Shown: positions 10,393 through 18,886, numbered from the stretch's first letter. The stretch is 64,000 nt of DNA from Streptomyces deccanensis (GCF_022385335.1 NZ_CP092431.1:3658001-3722000), one strand, 5' to 3'. Notes: a model not told the origin generated them from the letters alone. Made by a program: numbers and translations.

Positions 10393-11237
10393 CGGTACCC
10401 CTCCGTGTGGTCGGGGTGGAAGCAGATCTGCCACTTGCGCTCGGGCCCGGGGCCCGCCATCACGTTCAGGTAGTACATGCTGTGGCCGGGCTGCGCGATG
10501 GACGGGCCGTGCCAGCCGTCGGGAACGAGCACCGCGTCACCGGAACGGACCTCGGCGAGCACCTCGGCGCCGCCCTCGCGGGAGGGCGACACGCGCTGGT
10601 AGCCGAAGCCGTTCGGGCCGTCGATCTCGAAGTAGTAGATCTCCTCGAGTTCGGTCTCCTCGCCCGGCCGGTTCTCGTCGTGCTTGTGCGGCGGGTACGA
10701 GGACCAGTTGCCGCCGGGGGTGATGACCTCGACGGTGATCAGCTTGTCGCACGCGAAAGCGTCGGCGGAGGCGAAGTTGCGCACCTGACGGGCGCAGGTG
10801 CCGCTGCCCCGGTCCTCCACGGGGACCTCCGGCGCGGGGCCGTAACGAGCGGGGAGTCGTCGCTCGCACTTCGCTCCTGCCAAAGCGAAGCGGCCTCCCG
10901 CGCCGGAGGCGATCTGTACCCGGGCGTCGCGGGGCGCGTACACGAAGTCGGAGACTCCGGCGAACACGCTCTCCCTGCCCAGGATCTGAAACTCCGTGAC
11001 CCCGTCACCGTCTGAATTGCCCGGTTCCTCCGACACCTGAACCGTACAACCGCCGCCCAGGGACAGCACGATCCACTCACTGTCCCCGGTCGTGAAGGTG
11101 TGCGTCCCGTCCGGTCCCAACTCCACGATCCTGAGGCTGCTGTGGGTCCAGCCCGCCCTCTTCGGATCGATGTCGAGGGTGTACTGGGCGTTCGCGGTGG
11201 CGCCCTTGGGTACGTACAGCTCGGTCTTCTGTGTCAT
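10389..11237 (-). CDS. iolB: 5-deoxy-glucuronate isomerase
   Basis: This 282-residue cupin-type isomerase converts 5-deoxy-D-glucuronate to 5-dehydro-2-deoxy-D-gluconate. The protein carries the family hallmarks YPPHKHDENRPGEETELEEIYYF, part of the metal site with His and Glu ligands, and the later VLVPDGWHGPSIAQPGHSMYYLN segment. It lies second to last in the leftward iol operon, 7 bp after the aldolase gene, and overlaps iolD by 4 bp. Length is normal and nothing suggests damage. Confidence 0.95.
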   Translation of the reverse strand: MTQKTELYVPKGATANAQYTLDIDPKRAGWTHSSLRIVELGPDGTHTFTTGDSEWIVLSLGGGCTVQVSEEPGNSDGDGVTEFQILGRESVFAGVSDFVYAPRDARVQIASGAGGRFALAGAKCERRLPARYGPAPEVPVEDRGSGTCARQVRNFASADAFACDKLITVEVITPGGNWSSYPPHKHDENRPGEETELEEIYYFEIDGPNGFGYQRVSPSREGGAEVLAEVRSGDAVLVPDGWHGPSIAQPGHSMYYLNVMAGPGPERKWQICFHPDHTEGYR

Positions 11238-11244
11238 GCGGCCC

Positions 11245-12159
11245 TCACAACAGTCCGACGGCGGTGTCCACGGCGGCGGTCACGTCGTCGTCCGCCGGGT
11301 AGAGCAACGAGCGGCCGACCACCAGGCCCTGCACGGTGGGCAGTTGCAGCGCGCCGCGCCACTTCTCGTACGCGCCCTCCTGGTCCTCGCCGACGTCGCC
11401 GCCGAGCAGGACGGCGGGCAGCGTCGAGGTCTCCATGACGCGGGCCATGTCGTCGGGGTTCTCGGTGACGGGCACCTTCAGCCAGGTGTACGCCGAACTG
11501 CCGCCGAGGCCCGCCGCTATGGCGATCGACTTGGTGACGGCCTCGGCGCTCAGGTCGTTCTTGACCTTGCCGGTGGCCGGGTCGCGGTGGCTGATGAACG
11601 GCTCGACGAACACGGGGAGTCGGCGCTCGGCCATGGCGTCCACGGCGCGGGCGGTGGACTCCAGGGTGGTGAGCGAGCCCGGGTCGTCGTAGTCGACGCG
11701 CAGCAGGAGCTTGCCGGCGTCGAAGCCGAGGCGCCGCATGTCCTCGGGGCGGTGGCCGGTGAAGCGGTCGTCCAGTTCGAAGCTGGCGCCCGCGAGGCCG
11801 CCCCGGTTCATCGAGCCCATGACGACCTTGCCGTCGAGGGCGCCGAGGAGGAGCAGGTCGTCGAGGATGTCGGCGGTCGCGAGGACGCCGTCCACGCCGG
11901 GGCGGGACAGGGCCAGGCACAGTCGTTCGAGGAGGTCGGCGCGGTTCGCCATGGCGAGCTTGCGGTCGCCGACGGAGAGGGCGCCACGGGCCGGGTGGTC
12001 GGCGGCGACGATCATGAGCCGGCCGGAGTCGCCGATCAGGGGGCGCCGGGTGCGGCGGGCGGCGGCCTCGGCAATCGCCTCGGGGTGGTGGACCCGGGTG
12101 CGGACGAGGGCGGAGACGTCTACGGGACCGAGGGGGCCCACGGGGCGGGTGGAGGTCAC
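11245..12159 (-). CDS. Cgl0159-type (beta/alpha)8 aldolase in iol operon
   Basis: This 304-residue TIM-barrel protein resembles the deoxyribose-phosphate-aldolase-like proteins found in actinobacterial inositol clusters (Cgl0159 family). Characteristic segments include MIVAADHPARGAL, GVLATADILDD and VFVEPFI. By position it probably performs the aldol cleavage of 2-deoxy-5-keto-gluconate 6-phosphate, the IolJ step, giving dihydroxyacetone phosphate and malonic semialdehyde; this is inferred from context. It overlaps iolC by 4 bp (12156-12159), so kinase and aldolase are translationally coupled. No classical class II IolJ is present in this window. Confidence 0.82.
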   Translation of the reverse strand: MTSTRPVGPLGPVDVSALVRTRVHHPEAIAEAAARRTRRPLIGDSGRLMIVAADHPARGALSVGDRKLAMANRADLLERLCLALSRPGVDGVLATADILDDLLLLGALDGKVVMGSMNRGGLAGASFELDDRFTGHRPEDMRRLGFDAGKLLLRVDYDDPGSLTTLESTARAVDAMAERRLPVFVEPFISHRDPATGKVKNDLSAEAVTKSIAIAAGLGGSSAYTWLKVPVTENPDDMARVMETSTLPAVLLGGDVGEDQEGAYEKWRGALQLPTVQGLVVGRSLLYPADDDVTAAVDTAVGLL

Positions 12160-13106
12160 AGGACCGCTCCCGCCGCGACCGCTGTCTCGATCTCATCCAC
12201 CGTGGGCATGGCGGAGGAGCACTCCAGACGGGAGGCGACGATCGCGCCGGCCGCGTTGGCGTACCGCATGATCTTCTCCAGGTCCCAGCCTTCGAGCAGG
12301 CCGTGGCAGAGGGAGCCGCCGAAGGCGTCACCGGCACCGAGGCCGTTGAGGACGTTCACGGGCAGCGGCGGGACCTCGGCGGACTCGCCCTTGCTGTTGA
12401 CCGCGAGGACACCCTTGGGGCCCTGCTTGACGACCGCCAGTTCGACACCGGCGTCGAGCAGCGCGCGGGCGGCGGCCTGTGGCTCGCGGACCCCGGTGGC
12501 GACCTCGACCTCGTCCAGGTTGCCGACGGCGACGGTGGTGTGCCGCAGGGCCTCCTCGTAGAAGGGGCGGGCCTCGGCCGGGTCGGTCCAGAACATGGGG
12601 CGCCAGTCGAGGTCGAAGACCGTCGTCCCCGCCTTGGCGCGGTGGGCGAGCGCGGCGAGCGTCGCCGTGCGGCTGGGCTCCTCGCTCAGGCCCGTGCCGG
12701 TCACCCAGAAGATGCGGGTCCCGGCGATCGCGTCGAGGTCGAGCTCGTGGGCATCGATCTCCAGGTCCGGGGCCTTGGGCCTGCGGTAGAAGTACAGCGG
12801 GAAGTCGTCCGGCGGGAAGACCTCGCAGAAGGTGATCGGGGTCGCGAGGCCCGGCACCGGGGTGACCCAGCGGTCGTCCACGCCGAAGTCGCGCAGCGCC
12901 TGGTGGAGGTAGTCGCCGAAGGGGTCCTCACCGGTGCGGGTGATGACGGCGGTGGTGCGGCCGAGTCGGGACGCGGCCACCGCGACATTCGTCGCCGATC
13001 CGCCGAGGAACTTCCCGAAGGACGTCACCTGCGGCAGCGGGACGCCCGTCTGCAACGGGTAGAGATCCACACCGATCCGCCCCATGGTGATCAGGTCGTA
13101 CGCCAT
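12156..13106 (-). CDS. iolC: 5-dehydro-2-deoxygluconokinase
   Basis: This 316-residue PfkB-family sugar kinase phosphorylates 5-dehydro-2-deoxygluconate with ATP. It starts MAYDLITMGRIGVDLYP and has the family signatures FLGGSATNVAVAASRLG near residue 33 and NGLGAGDAFGGSL near the C-terminus, the latter with the catalytic Asp. It is the first gene of the leftward iol operon. A clear promoter lies upstream (TTGACA, 18-bp spacer, TAGACC), with a short leader of about 25 bases. Confidence 0.94.
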   Translation of the reverse strand: MAYDLITMGRIGVDLYPLQTGVPLPQVTSFGKFLGGSATNVAVAASRLGRTTAVITRTGEDPFGDYLHQALRDFGVDDRWVTPVPGLATPITFCEVFPPDDFPLYFYRRPKAPDLEIDAHELDLDAIAGTRIFWVTGTGLSEEPSRTATLAALAHRAKAGTTVFDLDWRPMFWTDPAEARPFYEEALRHTTVAVGNLDEVEVATGVREPQAAARALLDAGVELAVVKQGPKGVLAVNSKGESAEVPPLPVNVLNGLGAGDAFGGSLCHGLLEGWDLEKIMRYANAAGAIVASRLECSSAMPTVDEIETAVAAGAVL

Positions 13107-13137
13107 CGAGTTCCCTTCACGCGCCGGTTCCCGTCAA

Positions 13138-13231
13138 GGTCTAGTCGCGTGGGAGCGGCCCTGTCAATACTTTGTCCAGACATTCGGACTACCTATTGAC
13201 ACCCTCAGCTCCGGGGCTGAAGCTGACTCCC
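13138..13231. promoter_or_regulatory. Divergent iolC / TIM-barrel isomerase promoters with embedded palindrome
   Basis: Inverted arms TGTCAATA (13162-13169) and TATTGACA (13194-13201) contain the -35 hexamer TTGACA of each divergent promoter. On the minus strand, TTGACA (13167-13162) is followed after 18 bp by TAGACC (13143-13138), a good -10 for iolC. On the plus strand, TTGACA (13196-13201) puts the -10 near 13219-13224 and the transcript start close to the ATG at 13232, so that gene may be leaderless. A smaller inverted pair GTCC/GGAC lies inside. One regulator could block both promoters. Confidence 0.65.
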
Positions 13232-14149
13232 ATGACGTCGTTGTCACCTCAGTCCTCACTCTCGCGCATCCGAGTCGGCTCGGCGCCCGACTCCTGGGGC
13301 GTCTGGTTCCCCGACGACCCCCAGCAGGTCCCCTGGCAGCGCTTCCTCGACGAGGTCGCCGCTTCCGGCTACGAGTGGATCGAGCTGGGCCCGTACGGCT
13401 ATCTGCCGACCGACCCGGCGGTCCTCGCCGAGGAGACCGCCAAACGCGGCCTGAAAGTGTCGGCCGGCACGGTCTTCACCGGGTTGCACCACGGTCCGGA
13501 CGTCTGGGAGAAGACCTGGGCGCACGTGGCCGACAACGCGGTCCTCGCGCAGGCCATGGGCGCCAAGCACCTCGTCGTCATCCCGTCGTTCTGGCGGGAC
13601 GACAAGACGGGCAAGGTGCTGGAGCCCAGCGAACTGACCGTCGAGCAGTGGCGGCACCTCACCCAGCTCACCGAGCGGCTCGGGCGGGAGGTGCGGGAGA
13701 AGTACGGCCTCCAGATCGTCGTCCACCCGCACGCCGACACCCACATCGACAGCGAGGAGAACGTCGTCCGCTTCCTGGACGGCACCGACTCCTCGGTGGT
13801 CTCCCTCTGCCTCGACACCGGGCACTACGCCTACTGCGGCGGCGACAGCGTCAAGCTGATCGAGACCTACGGCGAGCGCATCGGCTATCTGCACCTCAAG
13901 CAGGTCGACCCCGAGATCCTGGCCGACGTGCGGGCCAACGAGATCCCGTTCGGGCCGGCCGTGGCCAAGGGTGTGATGTGCGAGCCGCCGAAGGGTGTGC
14001 CCGAGCTGGGGCCGGTGCTGGCCGCTGCCGCGAAGCTGGACGTGGATCTGTTCGCGATCGTCGAGCAGGACATGTATCCGTGCGAGCCGGACGCTCCGCT
14101 GCCGATCGCTCAGCGGACGCGGGCGTTCCTGAGGTCCTGCGGGGCGTAG
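13232..14149 (+). CDS. Sugar phosphate isomerase/epimerase, IolE/IolH-like TIM barrel
   Basis: This 305-residue AP-endonuclease-2-type TIM barrel opens with IRVGSAPDSWGVWFPDDP, the stretch typical of inosose dehydratases and IolH/IolI isomerases. Metal-binding candidates occur in VVHPHADTH, CLDTGHYAY, YLHLKQVD and FAIVEQDMYP. Its divergent pairing with iolC supports a role in inositol breakdown: 2-keto-myo-inositol dehydration (IolE) or inosose isomerisation. Which of the two cannot be settled by eye. The start is the ATG at 13232; a longer frame from 13172 would run through the promoter palindrome. No ribosome site is obvious, consistent with a leaderless transcript. Confidence 0.85.
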   Translation: MTSLSPQSSLSRIRVGSAPDSWGVWFPDDPQQVPWQRFLDEVAASGYEWIELGPYGYLPTDPAVLAEETAKRGLKVSAGTVFTGLHHGPDVWEKTWAHVADNAVLAQAMGAKHLVVIPSFWRDDKTGKVLEPSELTVEQWRHLTQLTERLGREVREKYGLQIVVHPHADTHIDSEENVVRFLDGTDSSVVSLCLDTGHYAYCGGDSVKLIETYGERIGYLHLKQVDPEILADVRANEIPFGPAVAKGVMCEPPKGVPELGPVLAAAAKLDVDLFAIVEQDMYPCEPDAPLPIAQRTRAFLRSCGA

Positions 14150-14210
14150 CGGTTGGCGTGCTCGGAAGGGGCTGGGGGCTGCGGGGCGTTCGAGGCCGCG
14201 GGTTCGTCGT

Positions 14211-14241
14211 GGCTGGTCGCGCAGTTCCCCGCGCCCCTGAA
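14211..14241 (+). repeat. Dispersed intergenic repeat, copy 1
   Basis: These 31 bases are identical to 16512-16542. The core reads GGTCGCGCAGTTCCCCGCGC. A GC-rich hairpin follows (AAGGGC with GCCCTT). The sequence recalls a short intergenic repeat I associate with Streptomyces genomes. Confidence 0.75.
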
Positions 14242-14311
14242 GGGCGCGGTCGTCGGGCCCTTGTCATGAGGCGCGCGGCGGTGCGTCATGAATGTTCCCC
14301 TTCTGTCACAT

Positions 14312-14349
14312 GTGTCACGTGGACGCGGGTTTTTCGTCACACGTGGCAC
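14312..14349. promoter_or_regulatory. Inverted repeat upstream of small HTH gene
   Basis: Arms GTGTCACGTG (14312-14321) and CACGTGGCAC (14340-14349) match at nine of ten positions around an 18-bp spacer; further TGTCAC copies lie nearby. This could be an operator for the small HTH protein or a hairpin in its leader. Confidence 0.4.
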
Positions 14350-14475
14350 ACGAGGGCTCGCGTCGATCACCGGGGGTCGTTGGTCGGTCACAGGTTTGTG
14401 AATCGCCAGCGCAGCGCCCGGCTCCCCCTACGGCCCTCCCGGCCGCGCCGTGGTGCGCGCAGGGAGGTGCCACTG

Positions 14476-14679
14476 ATGACGACCGAACGACTTCTCTGGT
14501 CGTACAAGGACATCGCGGCGCACATCCGTGTGCAGCCCGACACCGTCCGCTCGTACCGCAAACACGGGCTGCTGCCGCCGCCGGACCACGTGGAGAGCGG
14601 TAAGCCCTACTGGTACGCCGACACCATCCGCGCCTGGGTCGCCTCCAGACCGGGCAACCGGGGGCGCAGGGCCGACTGA
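14476..14679 (+). CDS. Small helix-turn-helix DNA-binding protein
   Basis: The product is 67 residues with a winged-HTH/MerR-excisionase-like motif: WSYKDIAAHIRVQPDTVRSY as the helix-turn-helix, then HGLLPPPDHVESGKPYWYADTIRAWVASRPG as the wing and last helix. The ATG at 14476 has GGGAGGTG upstream. It has no effector domain, so it resembles excisionase-type or small BldC-like regulators, but no phage or integrase genes are nearby. It stands alone between the iol region and the GNAT gene. Its target is unknown, possibly the inverted repeat just upstream. Confidence 0.78.
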   Translation: MTTERLLWSYKDIAAHIRVQPDTVRSYRKHGLLPPPDHVESGKPYWYADTIRAWVASRPGNRGRRAD

Positions 14680-14740
14680 GCGGTCCCTCCTCGCGACTAT
14701 TCGTTTGTCCCCGGGTCCCTTCGCTGTCCAGGATCCGGGG

Positions 14741-15331
14741 ATGAGCTTTTCCGAGAAACCCGTACTCACCGGTGAGAAGGCTGTCCTGCGGCCGTTCACC
14801 GAGGACGACGCGCCCGTGATGGCGCGGATCCTGGCCGACCCGGAGGTCGTCCGGCTCACCGGCAGCCCGGCCGAGGGCTTCGAGCCGGACCGGCTGCGGT
14901 CCTGGTACGGCAGCCGCAACGACCGGACCGACCGCCTCGACCTCGGCATCGTGGACCGGGCCAGCGGTGACCTGGTGGGTGAGGCCGTGCTCAACGAGGT
15001 CGACGAAGCCAACCGCAGCTGTTGCTTCCGGATCCTGATCGGCCCCGGCGGGCAGAACCGGGGGCTGGGCACGGAGGCCGTGCGGCTCACGGTGGGCCAT
15101 GCCTTCGAGCACATCGGTCTGCACCGCGTCTCGCTGTACGTCTTCACCCACAACCCCAGGGCCCGGCGCGCCTACGAGAAAGTCGGCTTCGTCGCCGAGG
15201 GGATCGAGCGGCAGACCCTGTGGCAGGGCGGGGAGTGGATCGACGCCGTGCGGATGTCGATCCTCGCCCCGGAGTGGGCCGCCCATCGGGGGCGACCCGA
15301 GGGGAACGGGGTCAGCTCCACGGTTCGATGA
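14741..15331 (+). CDS. GNAT family N-acetyltransferase
   Basis: This is a 196-residue GNAT-fold enzyme of the RimJ/RimL type, acetylating an amine with acetyl-CoA. The start MSFSEKPVLTGEKAVLRPF is typical, and the acetyl-CoA loop GPGGQNRGLGTEA and the C-terminal HRVSLYVFTHNPRARRAYEKVGF motif are intact. The substrate could be a ribosomal protein N-terminus, a small molecule or an antibiotic. It converges on the alcohol dehydrogenase gene and overlaps its 3' end by 20 bp. Confidence 0.88.
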   Translation: MSFSEKPVLTGEKAVLRPFTEDDAPVMARILADPEVVRLTGSPAEGFEPDRLRSWYGSRNDRTDRLDLGIVDRASGDLVGEAVLNEVDEANRSCCFRILIGPGGQNRGLGTEAVRLTVGHAFEHIGLHRVSLYVFTHNPRARRAYEKVGFVAEGIERQTLWQGGEWIDAVRMSILAPEWAAHRGRPEGNGVSSTVR

Positions 15332-16355
15332 CCGTCACCCCGCTGCCGGGGGCCGTGCCCATCGCGGCGAGCGCGGCAGGGGCCGCGTCCAGGGTGATCG
15401 TCGAGGTGACCAGGAGGTCGGGGCGGAGGACGCCCGTGCGGACCAGTTCCAGCATTCGGGGGTAGGCGTGGGCCGCCATGCCGTGGCTGCCCAGGAGTTC
15501 GAGTTCGAGGGCGATCGCGCGGGCCATGGGGACGGGGGTGGTGCCCGCCTCGGAGGGGAGCAGGCCGACCTGGATGTGGCGGCCCCGGCGGCGGAGGCCG
15601 TTGACGGAGGCCGCGCAGGTGGCCGGGGAGCCGAGCGCGTCCAGGGAGAGGTGGGCGCCGCCGCCGGTGAGGTCGCGGACCGCTTCGGCCGTGTCCTCCA
15701 CCGCCGACGCGTCCACGCACTCCGCCGCCCCGAACTTCCGGGCCAGGTCCAGCGCCCGGGGCGACACGTCGACGGCGACCACACGGGCTCCGGACGCCGC
15801 CGCCACCATCACCGCGGAGAGGCCCACACCGCCGCAGCCGTGGACGGCCACCCACTCCCCCGCCGCGACCCTGCCCTGCGCTACCACCGCGCGGAACGCC
15901 GTGGCGAAACGGCAGCCGAGGGAGGCCGCCGTGCCGTACGACAGCTCGTCGGGCAGCGCCACCAGGTTCACGTCGGCGTGGTCCAGGGCGACGTACTGGG
16001 CGAACGAACCCCAGTGGGTGAAGCCCGGCTGTGTCTGCCGCTCGCACACCTGCTGGTCACCGGCCGCGCAGGCGGCGCAGGTGCCGCAGGCGCACACGAA
16101 CGGGACGGTGACCCGGTCGCCGGGGCGCCAGGCCGTGACCGCCGCGCCGGTCTCCTCCACGACGCCGGCCAGTTCGTGGCCGGGGACGTGCGGGAGCGTG
16201 ATGTCCGGGTCGTGGCCCTGCCAGCCGTGCCAGTCGCTGCGGCAGAGGCCGGTCGCCTCTACGCGGACGAGCACGCCGTGGGGGGCGGGGTGGGGGGCCG
16301 CCAGGTCCTTCACCGTGAGCGGCTTGCCGAACTGCTCGAACACGACTGCGCGCAT
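15312..16355 (-). CDS. Zinc-dependent alcohol dehydrogenase
   Basis: This 347-residue medium-chain dehydrogenase has a catalytic zinc site suggested by GLCRSDWHGWQGHD and HVPGHELAGVVEETG. The structural zinc loop is visible as CACGTCAACAAGDQQVCER. The Rossmann motif VHGCGGVGLSAVMVAAASG binds NAD(P)H. The ATG at 16355 is preferred because AAGGATGGGG lies at proper distance; ATG at 16364 would sit directly on that site. It has no operon partner and converges with the GNAT gene. The substrate is not predictable. Confidence 0.9.
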   Translation of the reverse strand: MRAVVFEQFGKPLTVKDLAAPHPAPHGVLVRVEATGLCRSDWHGWQGHDPDITLPHVPGHELAGVVEETGAAVTAWRPGDRVTVPFVCACGTCAACAAGDQQVCERQTQPGFTHWGSFAQYVALDHADVNLVALPDELSYGTAASLGCRFATAFRAVVAQGRVAAGEWVAVHGCGGVGLSAVMVAAASGARVVAVDVSPRALDLARKFGAAECVDASAVEDTAEAVRDLTGGGAHLSLDALGSPATCAASVNGLRRRGRHIQVGLLPSEAGTTPVPMARAIALELELLGSHGMAAHAYPRMLELVRTGVLRPDLLVTSTITLDAAPAALAAMGTAPGSGVTVIEPWS

Positions 16356-16511
16356 GTGCCCCATCCTTCGGTTCGGGCCGGTGATCACTGCCGGTCCCGT
16401 GTTGGTCAGCATCGCATCGTCGGTGTGTGGGGTTTTTCGCCCCCGCCGCCCCTACCCGTCCCATCCTCAAGGGGCTGCGCCCCTTTGACCCCCAAGCGTC
16501 CCTTCGGTGGG

Positions 16512-16542
16512 GGCTGGTCGCGCAGTTCCCCGCGCCCCTGAA
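16512..16542 (+). repeat. Dispersed intergenic repeat, copy 2
   Basis: These 31 bases are identical to 14211-14241. They are flanked by hairpins on both sides, so the unit may be a mobile or terminator-associated module. Confidence 0.75.
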
Positions 16543-16559
16543 AAGGCCTGCGGCCTTTT
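16541..16559. terminator. Hairpin terminator after MMPL gene
   Basis: AAAAGGCC, a three-base loop and GGCCTTTT form an 8-bp symmetrical stem 14 bp beyond the MMPL stop codon (16573). The A and T ends suit termination in either direction. Confidence 0.6.
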
Positions 16560-16572
16560 CCGAGGCTGCGGG

Positions 16573-18801
16573 TCAGGGGGCGGAGTGGGCCGGTTCCGGT
16601 TCTGGGGCGGGGGTGGGGTTCTGGGTGCGGGGTGGCTCTCCCTCGCTCAGGCCGAATCTTTCGTGGAAGCGCCTCAGGGGGGCCGGGGCCCACCATGTCG
16701 CGCGGCCTGTGAGGCGCATGACGGCGGGGACCAGGAGGCTGCGGATGACCATGGCGTCCATGAGGACGGCGAGGGCTATGCCGAGGCCGAGCATCTTCGT
16801 GTTGGTGACCCGGGAGGTGCCTATGGCGATCATGACGACGGCGAGGATGACGGCCGCGGCGGTGATCAGGCCGCCGGTGCGCTGGAGCCCGAAGCGCACC
16901 GAGGCGGTGTGGTCGCCGGTGTGGTCGTGCTCCTCCTTGATGCGGGAGAGCAGGAACACGCCGTAGTCCATGGAGAGTCCGAAGGCCACGCAGAACATCA
17001 GCACCGGCAGGGTCGTCTCTATGGAGCCGGGGCTGGTGAAGGCGAGCAGGCCGGAGAGGTGGCCGTCCTGGAAGACCCACACCAGGGCGCCGAACATCGC
17101 CGTCAGGCTGAGGGCGTTGAGAAGGACCGCCTGGAGGGGGATCAGCACGCTGCCGGTGAGCAGGAAGACCAGGAACAGGGTGACGATCGCGATGAAGGCG
17201 AGGGCCCAGGGGAGGCCGTCCCCTATCGCCGCCTTGGTGTCGACCAGGACCGCCGCCGTGCCCGTCACCGAGGTGTCGAAGGGGGCGTCCGTCGCGCGGA
17301 TCTCCTCGACCAGGTGTTGTGCGCCCTCGTCGACCGCCTCGCCCTTCGGCTGCACGGTGAAGTAGGCCCAGTCGCCGTTGACCAGGGGCCCCTCCACCCG
17401 GAGCACCTCGGGCAGGTCCGCCAGCCGTTCCTTGTAGGTGGCGTACTCCGCCTTCGTCGCCTCGCCCTCCGCGAGCACGGACAGGCCGCCTCCGGGAGTG
17501 CCGGGGAAACCCTCGCGAAGGTGCTGTTGCACGATGTGCGACTCGGCGGTGGAGGGGAGTTGACGGTCGTCGGCCGTGCCGAACTTCACCCCCAGGAAGG
17601 GGAGGCCGAGGAGGAGCAGACCGGCGGTCGTGGCGACGGCGAAGTACGGGGCGCGGCGCATGACGAGGGCTGCCATCCTGCCCCAGGCCGCGCCCTCCTC
17701 CGCGGCCGGGGAGTCCGCGCTGCCGGTCTTCGCCTTGCGGCGCCTGAACAGCTTGCGCAGGTCCAGGGCGTTGACGCGGTCGCCCAGGAGGACCAGTGCG
17801 GCCGGGAGGAGGATCAGGGCCGCTGCCGCCGCCAGGAGGACCACCGCGATGCCCGCGTAGGCGAAGGACTTCAGGAAGTACTGCGGGAAGACCATCATCG
17901 CGGCCAGGGAGACGGCGACGGTGAGGGCGGAGAAGAGGACCGTGCGGCCGGCTGTGCGCAGGGTGGTGGCGACGGCGGTCAGGGGGTCGGCGCCGGTGGC
18001 CAGCTCCTCTCGGAAGCGGCGCACGATGAACAGGGCGTAGTCGATCGCGAGGCCCAGGCCCATGGCCGTGGTGAGGTTCAGGGCGAAGACGGAGACGTCG
18101 GTGACCTCGGTGAGGCCGCGCAGGATCGCGTTGGTGCCGAGGATCGCGACGATGCCGACGCCGAGCGGCAGCAGGGCGGCGACCGCGCTGCCGAAGACCA
18201 TGACCAGCAGGACGAGGGTCACCGGCAGGGCGATCATCTCGGCCCGCAGCAGGTCCTCCTGGATGGTCGTCTGCATCTCGTGGCGGACCGCGAGGATGCC
18301 GCCGACCTTGACCTCGACCGGGCCGTGCGTGCCGCGGAGCTCGGGCGCGATGCGGTCCAGGGTCTTGTTCACGGCGGTGTCGTCGCCGGTGAGGCGGGCC
18401 GCTATCAGGGCCTCGCTCCCGTCCTCCGAGCGCAGGGTCGGGGCGCCCGTCCGCCAGTAGGAGCCGACGCCCGTGACGCCCTTCTCGGCGGCCAGCCGGT
18501 CGGTCAGCTTCCTCGCCTCGGCGGCGACGGCCGGGTCGTCGACCGAGGCCTCGCCCGCGTCGACCAGCAGCAGGAAGTTCGGCTGGGAGTCGGGGAACTC
18601 GCGCTCCAGGGCCTTGGTCGCGTAGGTGGACTGGGCGGCCGGGTCCTCCCAGCCGCCGCTGCCCAGGCGGTCGGCGACATCGCTGCCCGCGACGACCGCG
18701 AGGGCGGTGAGGACGAGGGCGACGAGCAGGGAGAGCCGGGGGCGGGCGGTCACGAACCGGGTCCAGCCTCCCGGTCGGGGTGGCCGGTTGACTTCGGTCA
18801 T
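16573..18801 (-). CDS. MMPL family RND transporter
   Basis: This 742-residue inner-membrane exporter has the duplicated RND layout: a first helix after RFVTARPRLSLLVALVLTALAV, a large extracytoplasmic domain, five helices, then a repeat of the same. Typical MMPL segments are AMGLGLAIDYALFIVRRFREEL in the first half and VAFGLSMDYGVFLLSRIKEEH in the second, each with the Asp-Tyr pair linked to proton coupling. The cargo may be a lipid or a drug. It is transcribed away from a TetR gene with two palindromic sites between them, so it is probably repressed by that protein. Confidence 0.93.
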   Translation of the reverse strand: MTEVNRPPRPGGWTRFVTARPRLSLLVALVLTALAVVAGSDVADRLGSGGWEDPAAQSTYATKALEREFPDSQPNFLLLVDAGEASVDDPAVAAEARKLTDRLAAEKGVTGVGSYWRTGAPTLRSEDGSEALIAARLTGDDTAVNKTLDRIAPELRGTHGPVEVKVGGILAVRHEMQTTIQEDLLRAEMIALPVTLVLLVMVFGSAVAALLPLGVGIVAILGTNAILRGLTEVTDVSVFALNLTTAMGLGLAIDYALFIVRRFREELATGADPLTAVATTLRTAGRTVLFSALTVAVSLAAMMVFPQYFLKSFAYAGIAVVLLAAAAALILLPAALVLLGDRVNALDLRKLFRRRKAKTGSADSPAAEEGAAWGRMAALVMRRAPYFAVATTAGLLLLGLPFLGVKFGTADDRQLPSTAESHIVQQHLREGFPGTPGGGLSVLAEGEATKAEYATYKERLADLPEVLRVEGPLVNGDWAYFTVQPKGEAVDEGAQHLVEEIRATDAPFDTSVTGTAAVLVDTKAAIGDGLPWALAFIAIVTLFLVFLLTGSVLIPLQAVLLNALSLTAMFGALVWVFQDGHLSGLLAFTSPGSIETTLPVLMFCVAFGLSMDYGVFLLSRIKEEHDHTGDHTASVRFGLQRTGGLITAAAVILAVVMIAIGTSRVTNTKMLGLGIALAVLMDAMVIRSLLVPAVMRLTGRATWWAPAPLRRFHERFGLSEGEPPRTQNPTPAPEPEPAHSAP

Positions 18802-18886
18802 GGTGCGGTGTCCCCTTCACTCTGATCGCTCTGCGTCCACGCCGAGCGCAGCCAGGTGGCCCGGGAGCACCGAGCCATACACTGGC

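Larger units (their letters stand above)
14150..14475. other. Intergenic region with repeat copy and inverted repeat
   Basis: This 326-bp spacer holds a copy of a 31-bp sequence also present near 16.5 kb (14211-14241). Further right it holds an imperfect palindrome with arms 14312-14321 and 14340-14349, listed separately. GGGAGGTG just before 14476 is the ribosome site of the next gene. Confidence 0.6.
16356..16572. other. Spacer with hairpins and repeat copy 2
   Basis: The gap upstream of the dehydrogenase and downstream of the MMPL gene contains two compact hairpins, AAGGGGC/GCCCCTT (16469-16475 and 16479-16485) and AAAAGGCC/GGCCTTTT (16541-16548 and 16552-16559), on either side of the 31-bp repeat. 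The second hairpin is well placed as the terminator of the MMPL transcript. Confidence 0.65.
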
